Source: Microbacterium sp. No. 7 (GTDB lineage: Bacteria > Actinomycetota > Actinomycetes > Actinomycetales > Microbacteriaceae). From it: a DNA stretch of 64,000 nt. The stretch covers positions 3,286,001-3,350,000 of the forward strand of contig NZ_CP012697.1 of the NCBI RefSeq assembly GCF_001314225.1, in the 5' to 3' direction. This document shows, in pieces, positions 7,668 through 16,814 of this stretch. Under the pieces are notes generated by a model that did no database searches, was not told where the DNA came from, and worked only from the letters and a program-made list of their open reading frames with translations. The position numbers and the translations under genes were made by a program. Positions within the stretch are counted from its first letter, which is position 1; each line of letters begins with the position of its first letter.

Positions 7668-9266
7668 TCACACGGTCTGCGCGACGCGCCCCAGCACGAC
7701 GTCGACCACCGCGGGGTCGCCGTCGCCGGGCTCGCCGGAGACCCACGCGACGTGCGCGTCGGGACGCAGGATGAGCGCGCGGCGGGCGCCCGGCGCGCCC
7801 AGCAGCCCGGCCATCGTCTCGTCGTCGAGCGCGACCGCGCTCACGGCCACCCCCGCGCCGCCGCCCGCGTCGAGGAACCACGACGGATCGTGCGCGGAGC
7901 CGTGCAGCAGCGCGAGCCCTTCGCCGGGCGTGTCGACGAGGGCGCGACCGTCCGGCAGCCACCGGTGCGGCACCTGCTTGCCGACCTCGGCGAGCGGGGA
8001 CGCCGAGAACCGCGCGCCCGTCGCGACCCGCGGGCCGGACAGCACGGGCGAGCCGCCGTAGACGTAGCCGTGCGCGGCGATGCCGAGCGACAGCCGGCTC
8101 AGGTCGCGGCGGGCGATGTCCTCGAGGATCGCGGCGTCGCGCTCCTCGCCCTCGTACGCGGCATAGGCGGCGAGGCGATGCGGGCCGCGCACGTCCACCT
8201 CCTCCACGAGCGCACGGCTGATGCTCCACCGCTCCGCCTCGTACGAGTCCAGCAGCGCCTCGCCGCCCCAGCCCTGCAGCCGCGCCGCGAGCTTCCAGCC
8301 GAGGTCGGCGCCGTCCGCGATGCCCTGCTGCAGGCCGAGGGCGCCCGGCGGCGTCGCGTGCGCGGCGTCGCCGGCGAGGAACACGCGGCCGGCGCGCTGC
8401 CGCGAGGCGTAGAACGCGTTGGCCCGCCAACGGCGCACGCTCGCCCACTCGATCTCCACGTCGCCGCGGACCGCGAGCCGCACGAGCGCGGCCGCATCGG
8501 TCAGGAGGGGCTCGACGTGCGGTGCGACCTCCTCGATCTGCAGCGTCCACCGCCGTCCGGCATCCTGATGCAGCACGTAGGCGATGAGGTCCTCGTTGAT
8601 GACCCAGTACTGGTTGTGGTCGCCGAGGCCGTGCAGCGCCCCGAGCCCCGGGGCGACGAACTCGACGGTGTGCCGCGTCGTGAAGTGCGGATGCCCCTCG
8701 ATGCCGATGCCGACCGCGGCGCGCGTGGGGCTGTTCGCCCCCTCGGCGCCCACCGCGTACTGCGCGCGGACGGTGACCGGCACGCCCGCATCGTCCTGGA
8801 CGACGACGGTGACGCCCTGCTCGTCCTGCACGAGGTCGCCGCCGAACGTGCAGCCGTAGAGCGTGGTCACCGACGGCTGCCGGGCGATCTCCTCGCGCAG
8901 CACGGTCTCCAGCACCGACGAGGGCACGTTCTGCATGATCGCCGGCGCGGTGGTCGCCTCGTCGGCCCGGCTGCGCGGACCGCGCACGTCGAGCACGCGA
9001 TCACACAGGCCCGTCGTGATGACGCTGGTGCGGGGCCAGCCCGGCGGGACGGGGGCGCGCGCGCGGATCTCCTCCTCGACGCCCAGCGTCCGCATGATCG
9101 TCATGACGAGCGACGAGGCGCCGCCGGCGCGCACGCCGGGGAGCGGCTCGTGCCCCTTGTCGACGAGCACGGTGCGGATGCCGCGGCGTCCGAGCGCGAG
9201 GGCGAGCGTCGCGCCCGACGGGCCGCCGCCCAGGATGACGACGTCGGTATCGATGCGGTCAGCCAC
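7668..9266 (-). CDS. FAD-dependent aromatic monooxygenase (PheA/TfdB type)
   Basis: A 532-aa flavoprotein hydroxylase, likely acting on a phenolic or other aromatic ring with NAD(P)H and O2. The Rossmann motif VVILGGGPSGATLALALG is at the N-terminus; the second FAD motif GDAAHATPPGALGLQQGIAD lies mid-protein. The C-terminal 150 residues fit the thioredoxin-like tail of PHOX-family enzymes. The start is GTG at 9266 and overlaps the end of the binding-protein gene by eight bases, so hydroxylase and importer are co-expressed. The imported substrate may therefore be what it hydroxylates; the actual compound is unknown. Confidence 0.88.
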   Translation of the reverse strand: MADRIDTDVVILGGGPSGATLALALGRRGIRTVLVDKGHEPLPGVRAGGASSLVMTIMRTLGVEEEIRARAPVPPGWPRTSVITTGLCDRVLDVRGPRSRADEATTAPAIMQNVPSSVLETVLREEIARQPSVTTLYGCTFGGDLVQDEQGVTVVVQDDAGVPVTVRAQYAVGAEGANSPTRAAVGIGIEGHPHFTTRHTVEFVAPGLGALHGLGDHNQYWVINEDLIAYVLHQDAGRRWTLQIEEVAPHVEPLLTDAAALVRLAVRGDVEIEWASVRRWRANAFYASRQRAGRVFLAGDAAHATPPGALGLQQGIADGADLGWKLAARLQGWGGEALLDSYEAERWSISRALVEEVDVRGPHRLAAYAAYEGEERDAAILEDIARRDLSRLSLGIAAHGYVYGGSPVLSGPRVATGARFSASPLAEVGKQVPHRWLPDGRALVDTPGEGLALLHGSAHDPSWFLDAGGGAGVAVSAVALDDETMAGLLGAPGARRALILRPDAHVAWVSGEPGDGDPAVVDVVLGRVAQTV

Positions 9267-10296
9267 CGTAGACCTCCGTCAGGATCGAGGTGTCGAAGAG
9301 GGACTCGTCGGCGTCGATGCCGCGCTTGTCCAGGGTCGCGAGCGTGCGCTCCATGCCGGCGTCGGAGAGCCAGAAGATCCCCGGCGCGTCGTCGTCGGTC
9401 TGGAACAGCGACACCTGCGCCGTCGCCTGCGCGACCTGCTGGGCGCGGTCGAGCCCGTTGTCCTTGCCGTAGACGTCCACGGCCAGGTCGGCGGCCGCCT
9501 CGGGATCGGCGAGCGCGTCGTTCCAGCCGGCGATCTCGGCGCGCAGGAAGCGCACCACGGCGGCGCGCTTGGCGGGGTCGGCGAGCGTGCGCTCCGTGAC
9601 GATGTAGGTGAAGTCGAGCTCGTCGAAGTTGTTCTCCGCCATCGGGATCAGCACCGGCTCGATGCCCTGCGCCTCCAGCACGAGGGGCTGGCTCGTGGCG
9701 ATCGTCATCATCGCGTCGACCTGACCGGACAGGAGCGGCGCGGCGTCTCCCTGGATCGAGACCAGCTCCACCTCGTCCTCCGCGATGCCGTTCGCCTCCA
9801 GGAACGCGATGACCATGGCGAAGTTGCTCGACACCGCGCCGAGCTTCCTGCCCTTCAGCTCCGCGAGCGTCTCGATCGGGTTCTCGGGCAGCGACATGAC
9901 GACCGTCGCGCTGTGCTGGTAGCCGGCGCCGATGATCTTGAGGTCGGCGCCCTCGGCGCGGGCCATCGCCACGTTGGCCGCCGACGAGATCCCGATGTCG
10001 GCGGTGCCCTGCGCGACGAGCGGGTCGATCGCGATGCCGACGCCGCCGGGCGTCATGGAGACGGTGAGGTCCTCGTCGTCGTAGTGGCCGTTCTCCTGCG
10101 CCATGTAGCTGCCCGCGAACTGGGCGTTGGCGATGAACCGCAGCTGCAGGCTCAGGTCGGCGTGCTCCACGGCGGCATCGGTCTCGGTGCTCGCGGCGGG
10201 CTCGGCGGGGGTCGTGGCGGCGCAGCCGGTGAGGGCGAGGGCCACGGCGAGCGAGGCCGCGGCGGCGCGCACGAGGCGCGAGGCGGTGCGGGGCAT
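9259..10296 (-). CDS. ABC importer substrate-binding lipoprotein (NMT1/THI5-like)
   Basis: A 345-aa exported lipoprotein: signal peptide with lipobox LTGC, and Cys25 as the lipidation site. The mature part opens RFIANAQFAGSYMAQENGHY, close to the NMT1/THI5 and SsuA/TauA families that bind pyrimidine precursors, sulfonates or aromatics. GGVGIAIDPLVAQGTADIG is also typical. The ligand is not determined. AAGGAG lies a few bases before the ATG. It is separated from the permease gene by 74 bases holding a small hairpin, which may allow extra expression of the binding protein. Confidence 0.88.
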   Translation of the reverse strand: MPRTASRLVRAAAASLAVALALTGCAATTPAEPAASTETDAAVEHADLSLQLRFIANAQFAGSYMAQENGHYDDEDLTVSMTPGGVGIAIDPLVAQGTADIGISSAANVAMARAEGADLKIIGAGYQHSATVVMSLPENPIETLAELKGRKLGAVSSNFAMVIAFLEANGIAEDEVELVSIQGDAAPLLSGQVDAMMTIATSQPLVLEAQGIEPVLIPMAENNFDELDFTYIVTERTLADPAKRAAVVRFLRAEIAGWNDALADPEAAADLAVDVYGKDNGLDRAQQVAQATAQVSLFQTDDDAPGIFWLSDAGMERTLATLDKRGIDADESLFDTSILTEVYGG

Positions 10297-10332
10297 GGTG
10301 TCTCCTTCGGGGCGGGACGGGCAGGGCGGATG

Positions 10333-10355
10333 ACGCCGCCGCGACGCGGCGGCGT
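10333..10355 (-). terminator. Small hairpin between permease and binding-protein genes
   Basis: A perfect 11-bp dyad (ACGCCGCCGCG and its complement around one base) in the permease to lipoprotein gap. It probably acts as an attenuator or an mRNA stabiliser that adjusts subunit ratio. This role is inferred. Confidence 0.4.
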
Positions 10356-10370
10356 GCGGGGAGGGGCGGA

Positions 10371-11972
10371 TCAGAGGATGCGGCGGCGCACGGCGGTCTC
10401 GACGGCGACGACGATCACGTACAGGACCATCGACACGAGCGTCACGACCACGACGGCCGACCACAGGGCGACGAACTTGGACTCGGAGGCGGAGCGCAGC
10501 ACGAAGTAGCCGATGCCGCCCGGGCTGGCCAGCCACTCCGCGACGATGGCCCCGAGCAGCGCGCCGGTCGCGGTGATGCGCAGCGACTGGAACACCGCGG
10601 GCACGGCGTACACCGCGCGGATGCGGAAGGTGACGTCCGCGCGGCTCGCGTTGTAGGCACGGGCGAGATCGGAGATGTCGCGCGGCACCGCGTCCAGCGC
10701 GTTCATGACGGTGATCAGCGTCGGGAAGAACGAGAGCAGCGCGGTGAGCGCGACGACCGTCAGCAGGCCGGAGCCGAGCGCCAGTGCGATGGCGGGGATC
10801 ATCGCCAGGAGCGGCACGCTGCGCGCCAGCAGCACGGTCGGCATCGCCGCCTCGCGGAGCGCGGGGACGGCGCAGAAGGCGGCCGCGAGGACGACCGCGA
10901 CGAGCGTGCCCAGCGCCAGGCCCAGCGCCGCGTTGCCGAGCGTCGTGCCGAGATAGCCGAGCAGCTCGGCGGTGTGCGCGAGCGCGGCGGGTCCGACGAC
11001 GAGGTACTCGAGCACGTCGAGCGGGGTCTTGCCCAGGTAGGGAGAGATGCCGAAGACCTGCAGGGCGCCCCACCACAGCGTGCACGCCACGCTCAGGAAC
11101 ACGAGCAGGCCGAGCACGGTGTCGCGCACGGGGTGCGCGGAGGCGCCGCGGGCACCCGCGGCCGCGTACGACACGGAGGTCTCCGCGAGCCACGGGAGCA
11201 CGGCGCGCTGCAGCGCGCCGACGGCCGCGAACGCGAGCGCCGAGACGAGCGCGCAGGTCAGGCAGAGCGCCCACACCCGGGCCGCGTCGAGCTGCTCCTG
11301 CGCCGCCGTGATCGCGCCGCCCATGCCGCGCCCGACCATGAGGTACTCGCTCATCAGCGCGCCGACGATGGCGCCGGGCACGCCCAGCAGCAGGCCGGAG
11401 AACATGCCGGGCATGCCGTACGGCAGCTTCACCTTGACGAGCTCGGTGAGCCGCCGCCCGCCGAAGGCGTGGTGCGCCTCGACGGCGCGGCCGTCGGGGT
11501 ACCGCATGCCGGTCAGCATGCCGACGAGGGTCGCGAAGAACACCCCGAGGGCGGCCAGGATGATGCCGGGCAGCTCGCCGGGGGCGACGACCAGCAGGAT
11601 GGGCGCCAGCGCGATCGTCGGGATGCAGTGCGCGGCGATCGCGAGCCGCGACACGAGTCCTTCCGCGGGGCTCCACAGCCCGGCGAGCGCGGCGAGGGCG
11701 ATCGCCACCGCGTTGCCGGCGAGGTAGCCGAGGCCCGCCGTGCGCAGCGTCGCGGGGAGGTTGACGGCGATGAGGTCGAGGGCGCCGACCCAGGCGTCCA
11801 CGATCTGGAGGGGTGTGGGCAGCACGTAGGAGGGCACGACGCCGGCGCCGACGACGAGCTGCCAGACGGCGATGACGGCGAGCGTGCCGACGGTGCCCCA
11901 GCCGATGCGGCCGTCCAGCCGCGCGGGCAGGCGCAGGCGCCATCCGCGGGGCTGGGTGAGCGCGACGGTCAC
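10371..11972 (-). CDS. Fused double-permease subunit of an ABC importer
   Basis: A 533-aa polypeptide with two BPD_transp_1 permease domains in tandem. Domain 1 (about residues 20-250) has the EAA-type loop around [22 protein letters not shown]; domain 2 (about 280-533) has [20 protein letters not shown] followed by the usual PAVFQSLRI. About twelve hydrophobic segments are present. Importers of the taurine/nitrate/THI5 class normally use separate permease chains, so this one protein probably supplies both halves of the channel. The start is GTG at 11972, overlapping the ATPase stop (GTGA). The reading frame is continuous with no sign of a frameshift artefact. Confidence 0.88.
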   Translation of the reverse strand: MTVALTQPRGWRLRLPARLDGRIGWGTVGTLAVIAVWQLVVGAGVVPSYVLPTPLQIVDAWVGALDLIAVNLPATLRTAGLGYLAGNAVAIALAALAGLWSPAEGLVSRLAIAAHCIPTIALAPILLVVAPGELPGIILAALGVFFATLVGMLTGMRYPDGRAVEAHHAFGGRRLTELVKVKLPYGMPGMFSGLLLGVPGAIVGALMSEYLMVGRGMGGAITAAQEQLDAARVWALCLTCALVSALAFAAVGALQRAVLPWLAETSVSYAAAGARGASAHPVRDTVLGLLVFLSVACTLWWGALQVFGISPYLGKTPLDVLEYLVVGPAALAHTAELLGYLGTTLGNAALGLALGTLVAVVLAAAFCAVPALREAAMPTVLLARSVPLLAMIPAIALALGSGLLTVVALTALLSFFPTLITVMNALDAVPRDISDLARAYNASRADVTFRIRAVYAVPAVFQSLRITATGALLGAIVAEWLASPGGIGYFVLRSASESKFVALWSAVVVVTLVSMVLYVIVVAVETAVRRRIL

Positions 11973-12796
11973 GCCGCCGCCTCGAGCGCGGCACGGTGGG
12001 CGTGCTGGCTGGCGAACAGGATACGGGAGACGCGGTCGACGAGGCGGTGGAACGCGTCGGTCGTCATCATCTCCGTCGTCCGAGGCCGCGGCAGGTCGAC
12101 CTCGACGATCTCCGCGACCCGGCCGGGACGCGCCGACATGACGACGACCTCGTCCGCGAGGAACACGGCCTCGGTGATGGAGTGGGTGACGAGGAGGGTC
12201 GTGACCCGCCGCGCGGTCCAGATGCGCTGCAGCTCGAGGTTCATCCGCTGGCGCGTGAACTCGTCCAGCGCGCCGAACGGCTCGTCGAGCAGCAGCACGT
12301 CGGGGTGCACCGACAGCGCGCGGGCGATCGCGACGCGCTGGCGCATGCCGCCCGAGAGCTGCCCGGGCCGCGAACGCTCGAACCCGCTGAGGCCCACGAG
12401 GTCCACGAGCGCCTGGAGCTCCGCGCGGTCGACCGTGGACCGGCCGCCGAGCTCGGAGGGGAACCGTATGTTGCCCAGCACGGAGCGCCAGGGCAGCAGG
12501 GCGGGCTCCTGGAAGGCGATGCCGAGGCGGCTGCTGGTCCGGATCTGCGCGGGCGTGCGGCCTCCGATCGCGATGGAGCCGTCGGTGGGCGACTCGATGT
12601 CGGCGATCATGCGCAGCACCGTGGACTTGCCGCATCCGGACGGCCCGATGAGGGACACGAACGAGCCCGCATCGATGGTCAGCGAGAAGCCCGACACGGC
12701 GTCCACGCCGGTGCCGCGGGCCGATCCGAAACGCTTGCCGAGCTCCGAGATCTCGATGCCGAGGCCGGCGGGGGCCTGGCGACGATCGTCGTACAT
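11969..12796 (-). CDS. ABC importer ATP-binding protein (SsuB/TauB type)
   Basis: A 275-aa ATPase. Walker A is GPSGCGKST, the signature [15 protein letters not shown], Walker [13 protein letters not shown], and the H-loop [18 protein letters not shown]. This matches the nitrate/sulfonate/taurine importer class. The ATG at 12796 is chosen because AGGAGGAAGG lies just upstream; the frame stays open for further Met codons at 12817 and 12853 that lack such sites. It is the first gene of the importer-hydroxylase operon, downstream of a promoter with a palindromic operator. Confidence 0.92.
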   Translation of the reverse strand: MYDDRRQAPAGLGIEISELGKRFGSARGTGVDAVSGFSLTIDAGSFVSLIGPSGCGKSTVLRMIADIESPTDGSIAIGGRTPAQIRTSSRLGIAFQEPALLPWRSVLGNIRFPSELGGRSTVDRAELQALVDLVGLSGFERSRPGQLSGGMRQRVAIARALSVHPDVLLLDEPFGALDEFTRQRMNLELQRIWTARRVTTLLVTHSITEAVFLADEVVVMSARPGRVAEIVEVDLPRPRTTEMMTTDAFHRLVDRVSRILFASQHAHRAALEAAA

Positions 12797-12849
12797 GTGC
12801 GTCCTTCCTCCTGTCATGGCTTGACAGTAGAAGCGGGTCCGCATCTTTT

Positions 12850-12864
12850 GCAACAGGCTGTTGC
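12850..12864. promoter_or_regulatory. Perfect palindrome, candidate TetR operator
   Basis: GCAACAG-G-CTGTTGC is a perfect 7-1-7 dyad. It overlaps the predicted transcription start of the importer operon and lies between the operon and the tetR gene, the usual place for a TetR operator. Its assignment to this regulator is inferred. Confidence 0.6.
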
Positions 12865-12866
12865 TT

Positions 12867-12894
12867 ATTTAATCGACGCGAAACGAAGGCGCAA
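12867..12894 (-). promoter_or_regulatory. Candidate promoter of the importer-hydroxylase operon
   Basis: Minus strand: TTGCGC at 12894-12889, 16-bp spacer, TTAAAT at 12872-12867. The local AT-rich patch is unusual for this genome. The expected start site, near 12860, falls inside the palindrome at 12850-12864. Confidence 0.5.
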
Positions 12895-12976
12895 TCCTGC
12901 CGCGTGCTTTCGCGCCTCCCGGCGACATCCGGGTTACGCGGAGCCGGGAACGGGACCGCTGCCGGCGGCGGTGCGC

Positions 12977-13624
12977 TCAGCGCTCGAAGCCGCGGATGAT
13001 GTGCTCGAGCTTGACGTCGAAGTTGTGCCGCGAGTCGGCGGCGGTGAACGCGACCAGCGCCTCGCGCACCCGCTCGTCGGCGCCGCGCGTGACGTCGTCG
13101 AGGCGGCCGCGCATCTCGCGGCGGACCTCCTCCTCGCTCAGCGGGGAGCCGTCGTCGGCGCGGCGGAAGTCGTAGGCCTGCCGCGCGAGCTGCATGACGA
13201 GGTCGCTGAGCACGATGGTGTCGTCCGGCGAGAGGCCGTAGTCCACGAGCGCCGACCGGAAGTCGTTGAGGGCACGCAACAGCCCGTCGGGGGCCCGCCG
13301 CAGCCGGCCGACCTCGGCCGCGAGGCCGGGATCGGCCTCGTAGAGGTCCATGAGGGTCCGCGCGTAGTCGCGCACGTGCTGACGCCAGTCGTCGCAGGGC
13401 ACCGGCCACGGCGCCGCGTCGAAGACCCGGTCGGCCGCCGCGGTGACGATGTCGTCGCGGCCGCCCACGTGCCGGTAGAGCGTGGAGTGCCGCACGCCGA
13501 GCGTCTCGGCCAGCGCGGTCATGGTGAGCTTCGACAGCCCGAGCGCGACCGCCGCGTCGATGACCGCCTCGCGATCCACGAGGCGCGGACGCCCGCGCTC
13601 CCGTCGCTGAGCCGCAGCCGTCAC
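12977..13624 (-). CDS. TetR/AcrR family transcriptional regulator
   Basis: A 215-aa one-component regulator. The N-terminal helix-turn-helix reads AALGLSKLTMTALAETLGVRHSTLYRHVGGRDD, the standard TetR pattern ending in a YRHV recognition helix (quoted only as landmarks: LTMTALAETLGV, then STLYRHVGGRDD). The C-terminal part is the ligand-binding/dimerisation domain with weak similarity to TetR_C. The GTG start overlaps the nnrD stop (GTGA). It sits 180 bases upstream of the importer operon in the same orientation and probably represses it through the palindrome at 12850-12864. Confidence 0.9.
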   Translation of the reverse strand: MTAAAQRRERGRPRLVDREAVIDAAVALGLSKLTMTALAETLGVRHSTLYRHVGGRDDIVTAAADRVFDAAPWPVPCDDWRQHVRDYARTLMDLYEADPGLAAEVGRLRRAPDGLLRALNDFRSALVDYGLSPDDTIVLSDLVMQLARQAYDFRRADDGSPLSEEEVRREMRGRLDDVTRGADERVREALVAFTAADSRHNFDVKLEHIIRGFER

Positions 13625-14544
13625 GGCGTCGGCCTCCCCGCGCCCTCGGCGGACCCCGTCAGCAGGCCGCCGACGACGGATGCCACGTGCTCGGCGACCT
13701 CGAGGGCGACGAGCGGCCCGCCGCCGCGGGCGGCCGAGGCGGCGGCGCCCGCGCGGCCGTGGATCCATGCGGCGGTCGCGGCGGCGCCCGGCAGGTCGCC
13801 GCCCGCCGCGACGAGGGCGCCCAGCACGCCCGCGAGCACGTCCCCCGTGCCGGCGGTCGCGAGCCACGAGGTCGGCGCCGTCACGGTGCGCACGCGCCCG
13901 TCGGGCGAGGCGACGACGGTCGTGGCGCCCTTCAGCAGCACCGTCGCGCCGAGCGCGCGGGCGGTGCCGAGGGCGGCCTCCGCGCGGTCGGCCTCGGCCT
14001 GGGCGACCTCCACCCGGTCAGCGCCACCGCCGTCGGACTCCGCCCGGTCGGTGCCGCCGCGCGCCGCCCCGCCGGGCACGCCCGGCGACACCGGCAGCCC
14101 GAGCCGTTCCCGCAGCAGGCGGTGCTCGCCCGCGTGCGGAGTCACGACGATCGGCGCGGCGGCCGCGGACGCGAGATCGAGGGCGCCCGCGTCGACGACC
14201 ACGGGGACCTCCCCCGCCAGCAGCGCGCGGAGCGCCTCGGTCTCGGCGGGGGCGCGCACCGCGGCATCCGTCCCCGACCCGATCACCCAGGCCTGCACGC
14301 GCCCGTCGACGGCGACCGTCTCGGGGCGCCGGGCGAGCACGAGATCGCGCGCGGGACCCACGTAGCGCACCATGCCGGCGCCGGCGCGCCACGCGCCCTC
14401 GACCCCCAGCACGGCCGCGCCCGGGTAGCGCTCCGAGCCGGTGCGCAGCCCGACGACACCGCGGGAATACTTGTCGTCCCGTGATGTTGGCACACGCAGG
14501 AACGCCGCGGCGTCGGCCCGCGACCATTCCGTTCCCTCGACCAT
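13621..14544 (-). CDS. nnrD: ADP-dependent NAD(P)H-hydrate dehydratase
   Basis: Repairs hydrated NAD(P)H (NADHX) by ADP-dependent dehydration. The ribokinase-like fold is recognisable from VVVDAGALDL, VTPHAGEHRLL, LLKGATTVVASPDG and the anion-hole ATAGTGDVLAGVLGAL. The length of 307 aa suits a single-domain NnrD without the NAXE epimerase half. An acidic insertion of about 40 residues, rich in Asp, Glu and Arg around residues 160-200, is unusual. The ATG has a -10 six bases upstream. The stop overlaps tetR. Confidence 0.88.
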   Translation of the reverse strand: MVEGTEWSRADAAAFLRVPTSRDDKYSRGVVGLRTGSERYPGAAVLGVEGAWRAGAGMVRYVGPARDLVLARRPETVAVDGRVQAWVIGSGTDAAVRAPAETEALRALLAGEVPVVVDAGALDLASAAAAPIVVTPHAGEHRLLRERLGLPVSPGVPGGAARGGTDRAESDGGGADRVEVAQAEADRAEAALGTARALGATVLLKGATTVVASPDGRVRTVTAPTSWLATAGTGDVLAGVLGALVAAGGDLPGAAATAAWIHGRAGAAASAARGGGPLVALEVAEHVASVVGGLLTGSAEGAGRPTP

Positions 14545-14556
14545 GGCGCCACCCTA
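14545..14556 (-). promoter_or_regulatory. -10 element of leaderless promoter for nnrD
   Basis: Minus strand TAGGGT at 14556-14551, six bases, then the ATG at 14544. No ribosome binding site is present. The divergent flavin oxidoreductase starts only 38 bases away. Confidence 0.6.
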
Positions 14557-14582
14557 CCGGCGCCCGCACGACCAGGAGCACC

Positions 14583-15653
14583 ATGACCTCGCTGTTCTCG
14601 CCGTTCGATCTGGGCGGCCTCGCCGTGCGCAATCGCCTGTGGGTCGCGCCCATGTGCCAGTACTCCGCCGTCGACGGCGTGCCGAACGACTGGCACCACG
14701 TGCACCTGGCGCAGTTCGCGTCCGGCGGGGCGGGCGTCGTGATCGCCGAGGCGACGGCGGTCGTGCCCGAGGGGCGCATCTCGCCCGAGGACGCGGGGCT
14801 CTGGAACGACGAGCAGCGCGACGCGTGGGCGCCCATCGCCGCCGCGATCCGCGCCCGCGGCGCGGTCGCCGCCATCCAGCTCGCGCACGCGGGGCGCAAG
14901 GCCTCGACCTTCGCGCCGTGGCGCGGACGCGCGTCGATCCCGCACGACGCGGGCGGCTGGCAGACCGTCGCGCCCTCGGCGATCGCCTTCGACGGCTTCG
15001 ACGAGCCCGCCGAGCTCGACGAGGCCGGCATCGACCGGGTCGTCGAGGGGTTCGCGGCCGCCGCGGCACGCGCGGTCGCCGCGGGCTTCCAGGCGATCGA
15101 GGTCCACGCGGCGCACGGCTACCTGCTGCACCAGTTCCTCTCGCCGCTCAGCAACACCCGCGCCGACGCCTACGGCGGCTCGCTGGAGAACCGCGCCCGC
15201 CTGCTGCTGCGCGTCGTGGACGCCGTGCGCGACACCGCGCCGGATGCGGCGCTGCTGGTGCGCTTCTCGGCGACGGATGCCGCCGAGGGCGGCTGGGACG
15301 TCGACGAGACCGCCACGGTCGCGCAGTGGGCGGCCGAGCGCGGCGTGGCGTTCTTCGACATCTCCAGCGGCGGCCTCGTCGCGCACCAGCGGATCACCGT
15401 CGGTCCCGGCTACCAGGTGCCGCTCGCGGCCGAGATCCGTCGCCGCACGGGGCTGCGCGTGGGCGCCGTCGGCGAGATCACGTCGGGCCCGCAGGCCGAG
15501 CGGATCCTCGCCGACGGCGACGCCGACGTGGTCCTCGCGGGCCGCGAGTGGCTGCGCGACCCGCACTTCGCGCTGCGCGCCGCGGGCGAGCTCGGCGACT
15601 CCGACCTCGCCCCCTGGCCGAACCAGTACCTGCGCGCCCGCCCGCGCCCCTGA
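14583..15653 (+). CDS. NADH:flavin oxidoreductase, old yellow enzyme (YqjM-like)
   Basis: A 356-aa FMN-dependent ene-reductase. It opens SLFSPFDLGGLAVRNRLWVAPMCQYSA; the Cys in PMCQYS is the flavin-tuning residue of YqjM-type enzymes. The substrate-binding pair HAAHGY is present (VHAAHGYLLHQFLSP), followed by NTRADAYGGSLENRAR and VVLAGREWLRDPHF. Physiological substrates of the family are activated alkenes, often in detoxification. AGGAG precedes the ATG. It is divergent from nnrD and convergent with the CNNM/CBS genes across palindrome 4. Confidence 0.92.
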   Translation: MTSLFSPFDLGGLAVRNRLWVAPMCQYSAVDGVPNDWHHVHLAQFASGGAGVVIAEATAVVPEGRISPEDAGLWNDEQRDAWAPIAAAIRARGAVAAIQLAHAGRKASTFAPWRGRASIPHDAGGWQTVAPSAIAFDGFDEPAELDEAGIDRVVEGFAAAAARAVAAGFQAIEVHAAHGYLLHQFLSPLSNTRADAYGGSLENRARLLLRVVDAVRDTAPDAALLVRFSATDAAEGGWDVDETATVAQWAAERGVAFFDISSGGLVAHQRITVGPGYQVPLAAEIRRRTGLRVGAVGEITSGPQAERILADGDADVVLAGREWLRDPHFALRAAGELGDSDLAPWPNQYLRARPRP

Positions 15654-15667
15654 GCACCGTCACGAGC

Positions 15668-15732
15668 ACAGGAGAAATCACGGGGACAGGACGATTCCTG
15701 ACGGATCGTCCTGTCCCCGTGATTTCTCCTGT
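15668..15732. repeat. Intergenic palindrome 4 (perfect 28-bp arms), homologue of palindrome 3
   Basis: Arms 15668-15695 and 15705-15732 are exact reverse complements with a 9-nt loop. The left arm begins ACAGGAGAAATCACGGGG. Compared with 5027-5095 it differs at two arm positions, and each change is matched on the opposite arm; the loops are unrelated. It lies between convergent gene ends. No T-run follows on either strand. Confidence 0.9.
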
Positions 15733-15755
15733 CGTGCGAACGACGGATGCCGGCG

Positions 15756-16814
15756 TCAGCGGCCGTGGCCGCGGCGCGTGGCGTCGCGCACCTCGCCGAC
15801 CAGCTCCTCCAGGATGTCCTCGAGGAACAGCACCGCGGTCAGCTCGCCCTCGGCGTCGCGCACCTGCGCGACGTGGCGGCTCGAGCGGCGCATCAGCGTG
15901 AGCGCGTCCTCGAGGTCGGTCGTCTCCTCCACCGACACCATGCGGTGGATGCGCTTCGGGTTCAGCGGAGCGGTCGCCTTCGCCGCATCGCTGCCCTCCG
16001 CCTCGCGCAGGATGTCCTTGAGGTGCACGTAGCCGAGCGGGGCGCCCGCGCCGTCGACGATGATGTACCGCGAGAAGCCGTAGCGCGCGACGGCGCGCTC
16101 CACCTCGTCGGGGGTCGTCGTGTCGGGCAGCGTCACGAGATCGGCCAGCGGCACGGCCACGTCGCGTGCCTTCTTGTCGGTGAACTCGACGGCCGCGGCG
16201 ACCGCGCCCGTCGTGTCGTCGAGCACGCCCTCGATGCGCGACTGGTTGACGATCGTCGCGACCTCCTCGAGCGTGTAGGTCGAGGTGGCCTCGTCCTTCG
16301 GCTCCACGCGGAACAGGCGCACGATGTGGTTCGCGAGCCAGTTCAGCACGACGATGATCGGGTGGAACAGGCGCGAGAACCACACGAGCGGCGTCGCGAG
16401 CAGCAGCACCGCGCGATCGGGCACCGAGAACGCGAGGTTCTTGGGCACCATCTCGCCGAACACGACATGCAGGTACGACACCACCACGAGCGCGATCACG
16501 AACGCCACGACGTCGACGACCGCCTCGCCCCAGCCCGTGAGCCCGAGCGGCACCGCCAGCAGATGGTGGATGGCCGGCTCCGAGACGTTCAGGATCAGCA
16601 GCGAGCAGATCGTGATGCCCAGCTGACAGGTCGCGAGCATGAGCGTCGCGTGCTCCATGGCCCACAGCGCGGTCTTCGCGGAACGGGAGCCGCGCTCGGC
16701 GATCGGCTCGATCTGCGAGCGGCGCGCGGAGATGACGGCGAACTCCGCGGCGACGAAGAACGCGTTGAAGACCAGCAGCACGACCAGCCATGCGATACCC
16801 GCCCAGTCGCTCAT
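15756..16814 (-). CDS. CNNM/CBS-domain membrane protein (CorC/HlyC family)
   Basis: A 352-aa protein: an N-terminal CNNM (DUF21) domain with four hydrophobic segments (about residues 5-150, including [15 protein letters not shown] and [15 protein letters not shown]), then a CBS pair (about 200-345) with [25 protein letters not shown]. The family is linked to Mg2+/Co2+ efflux or ion sensing. It lacks the C-terminal CorC_HlyC transporter-associated domain that its neighbour has. The start overlaps the stop of the longer paralogue (ATGA), so the two are coupled and may form a heteromer. Confidence 0.88.
   Translation of the reverse strand: MSDWAGIAWLVVLLVFNAFFVAAEFAVISARRSQIEPIAERGSRSAKTALWAMEHATLMLATCQLGITICSLLILNVSEPAIHHLLAVPLGLTGWGEAVVDVVAFVIALVVVSYLHVVFGEMVPKNLAFSVPDRAVLLLATPLVWFSRLFHPIIVVLNWLANHIVRLFRVEPKDEATSTYTLEEVATIVNQSRIEGVLDDTTGAVAAAVEFTDKKARDVAVPLADLVTLPDTTTPDEVERAVARYGFSRYIIVDGAGAPLGYVHLKDILREAEGSDAAKATAPLNPKRIHRMVSVEETTDLEDALTLMRRSSRHVAQVRDAEGELTAVLFLEDILEELVGEVRDATRRGHGR

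Noticed and set aside
10371..11972. A sequencing error fusing two permease genes
   Set aside because: Both halves are in one clean frame with hydrophobic linker sequence, so the fusion looks genuine, though long-read confirmation would be useful.
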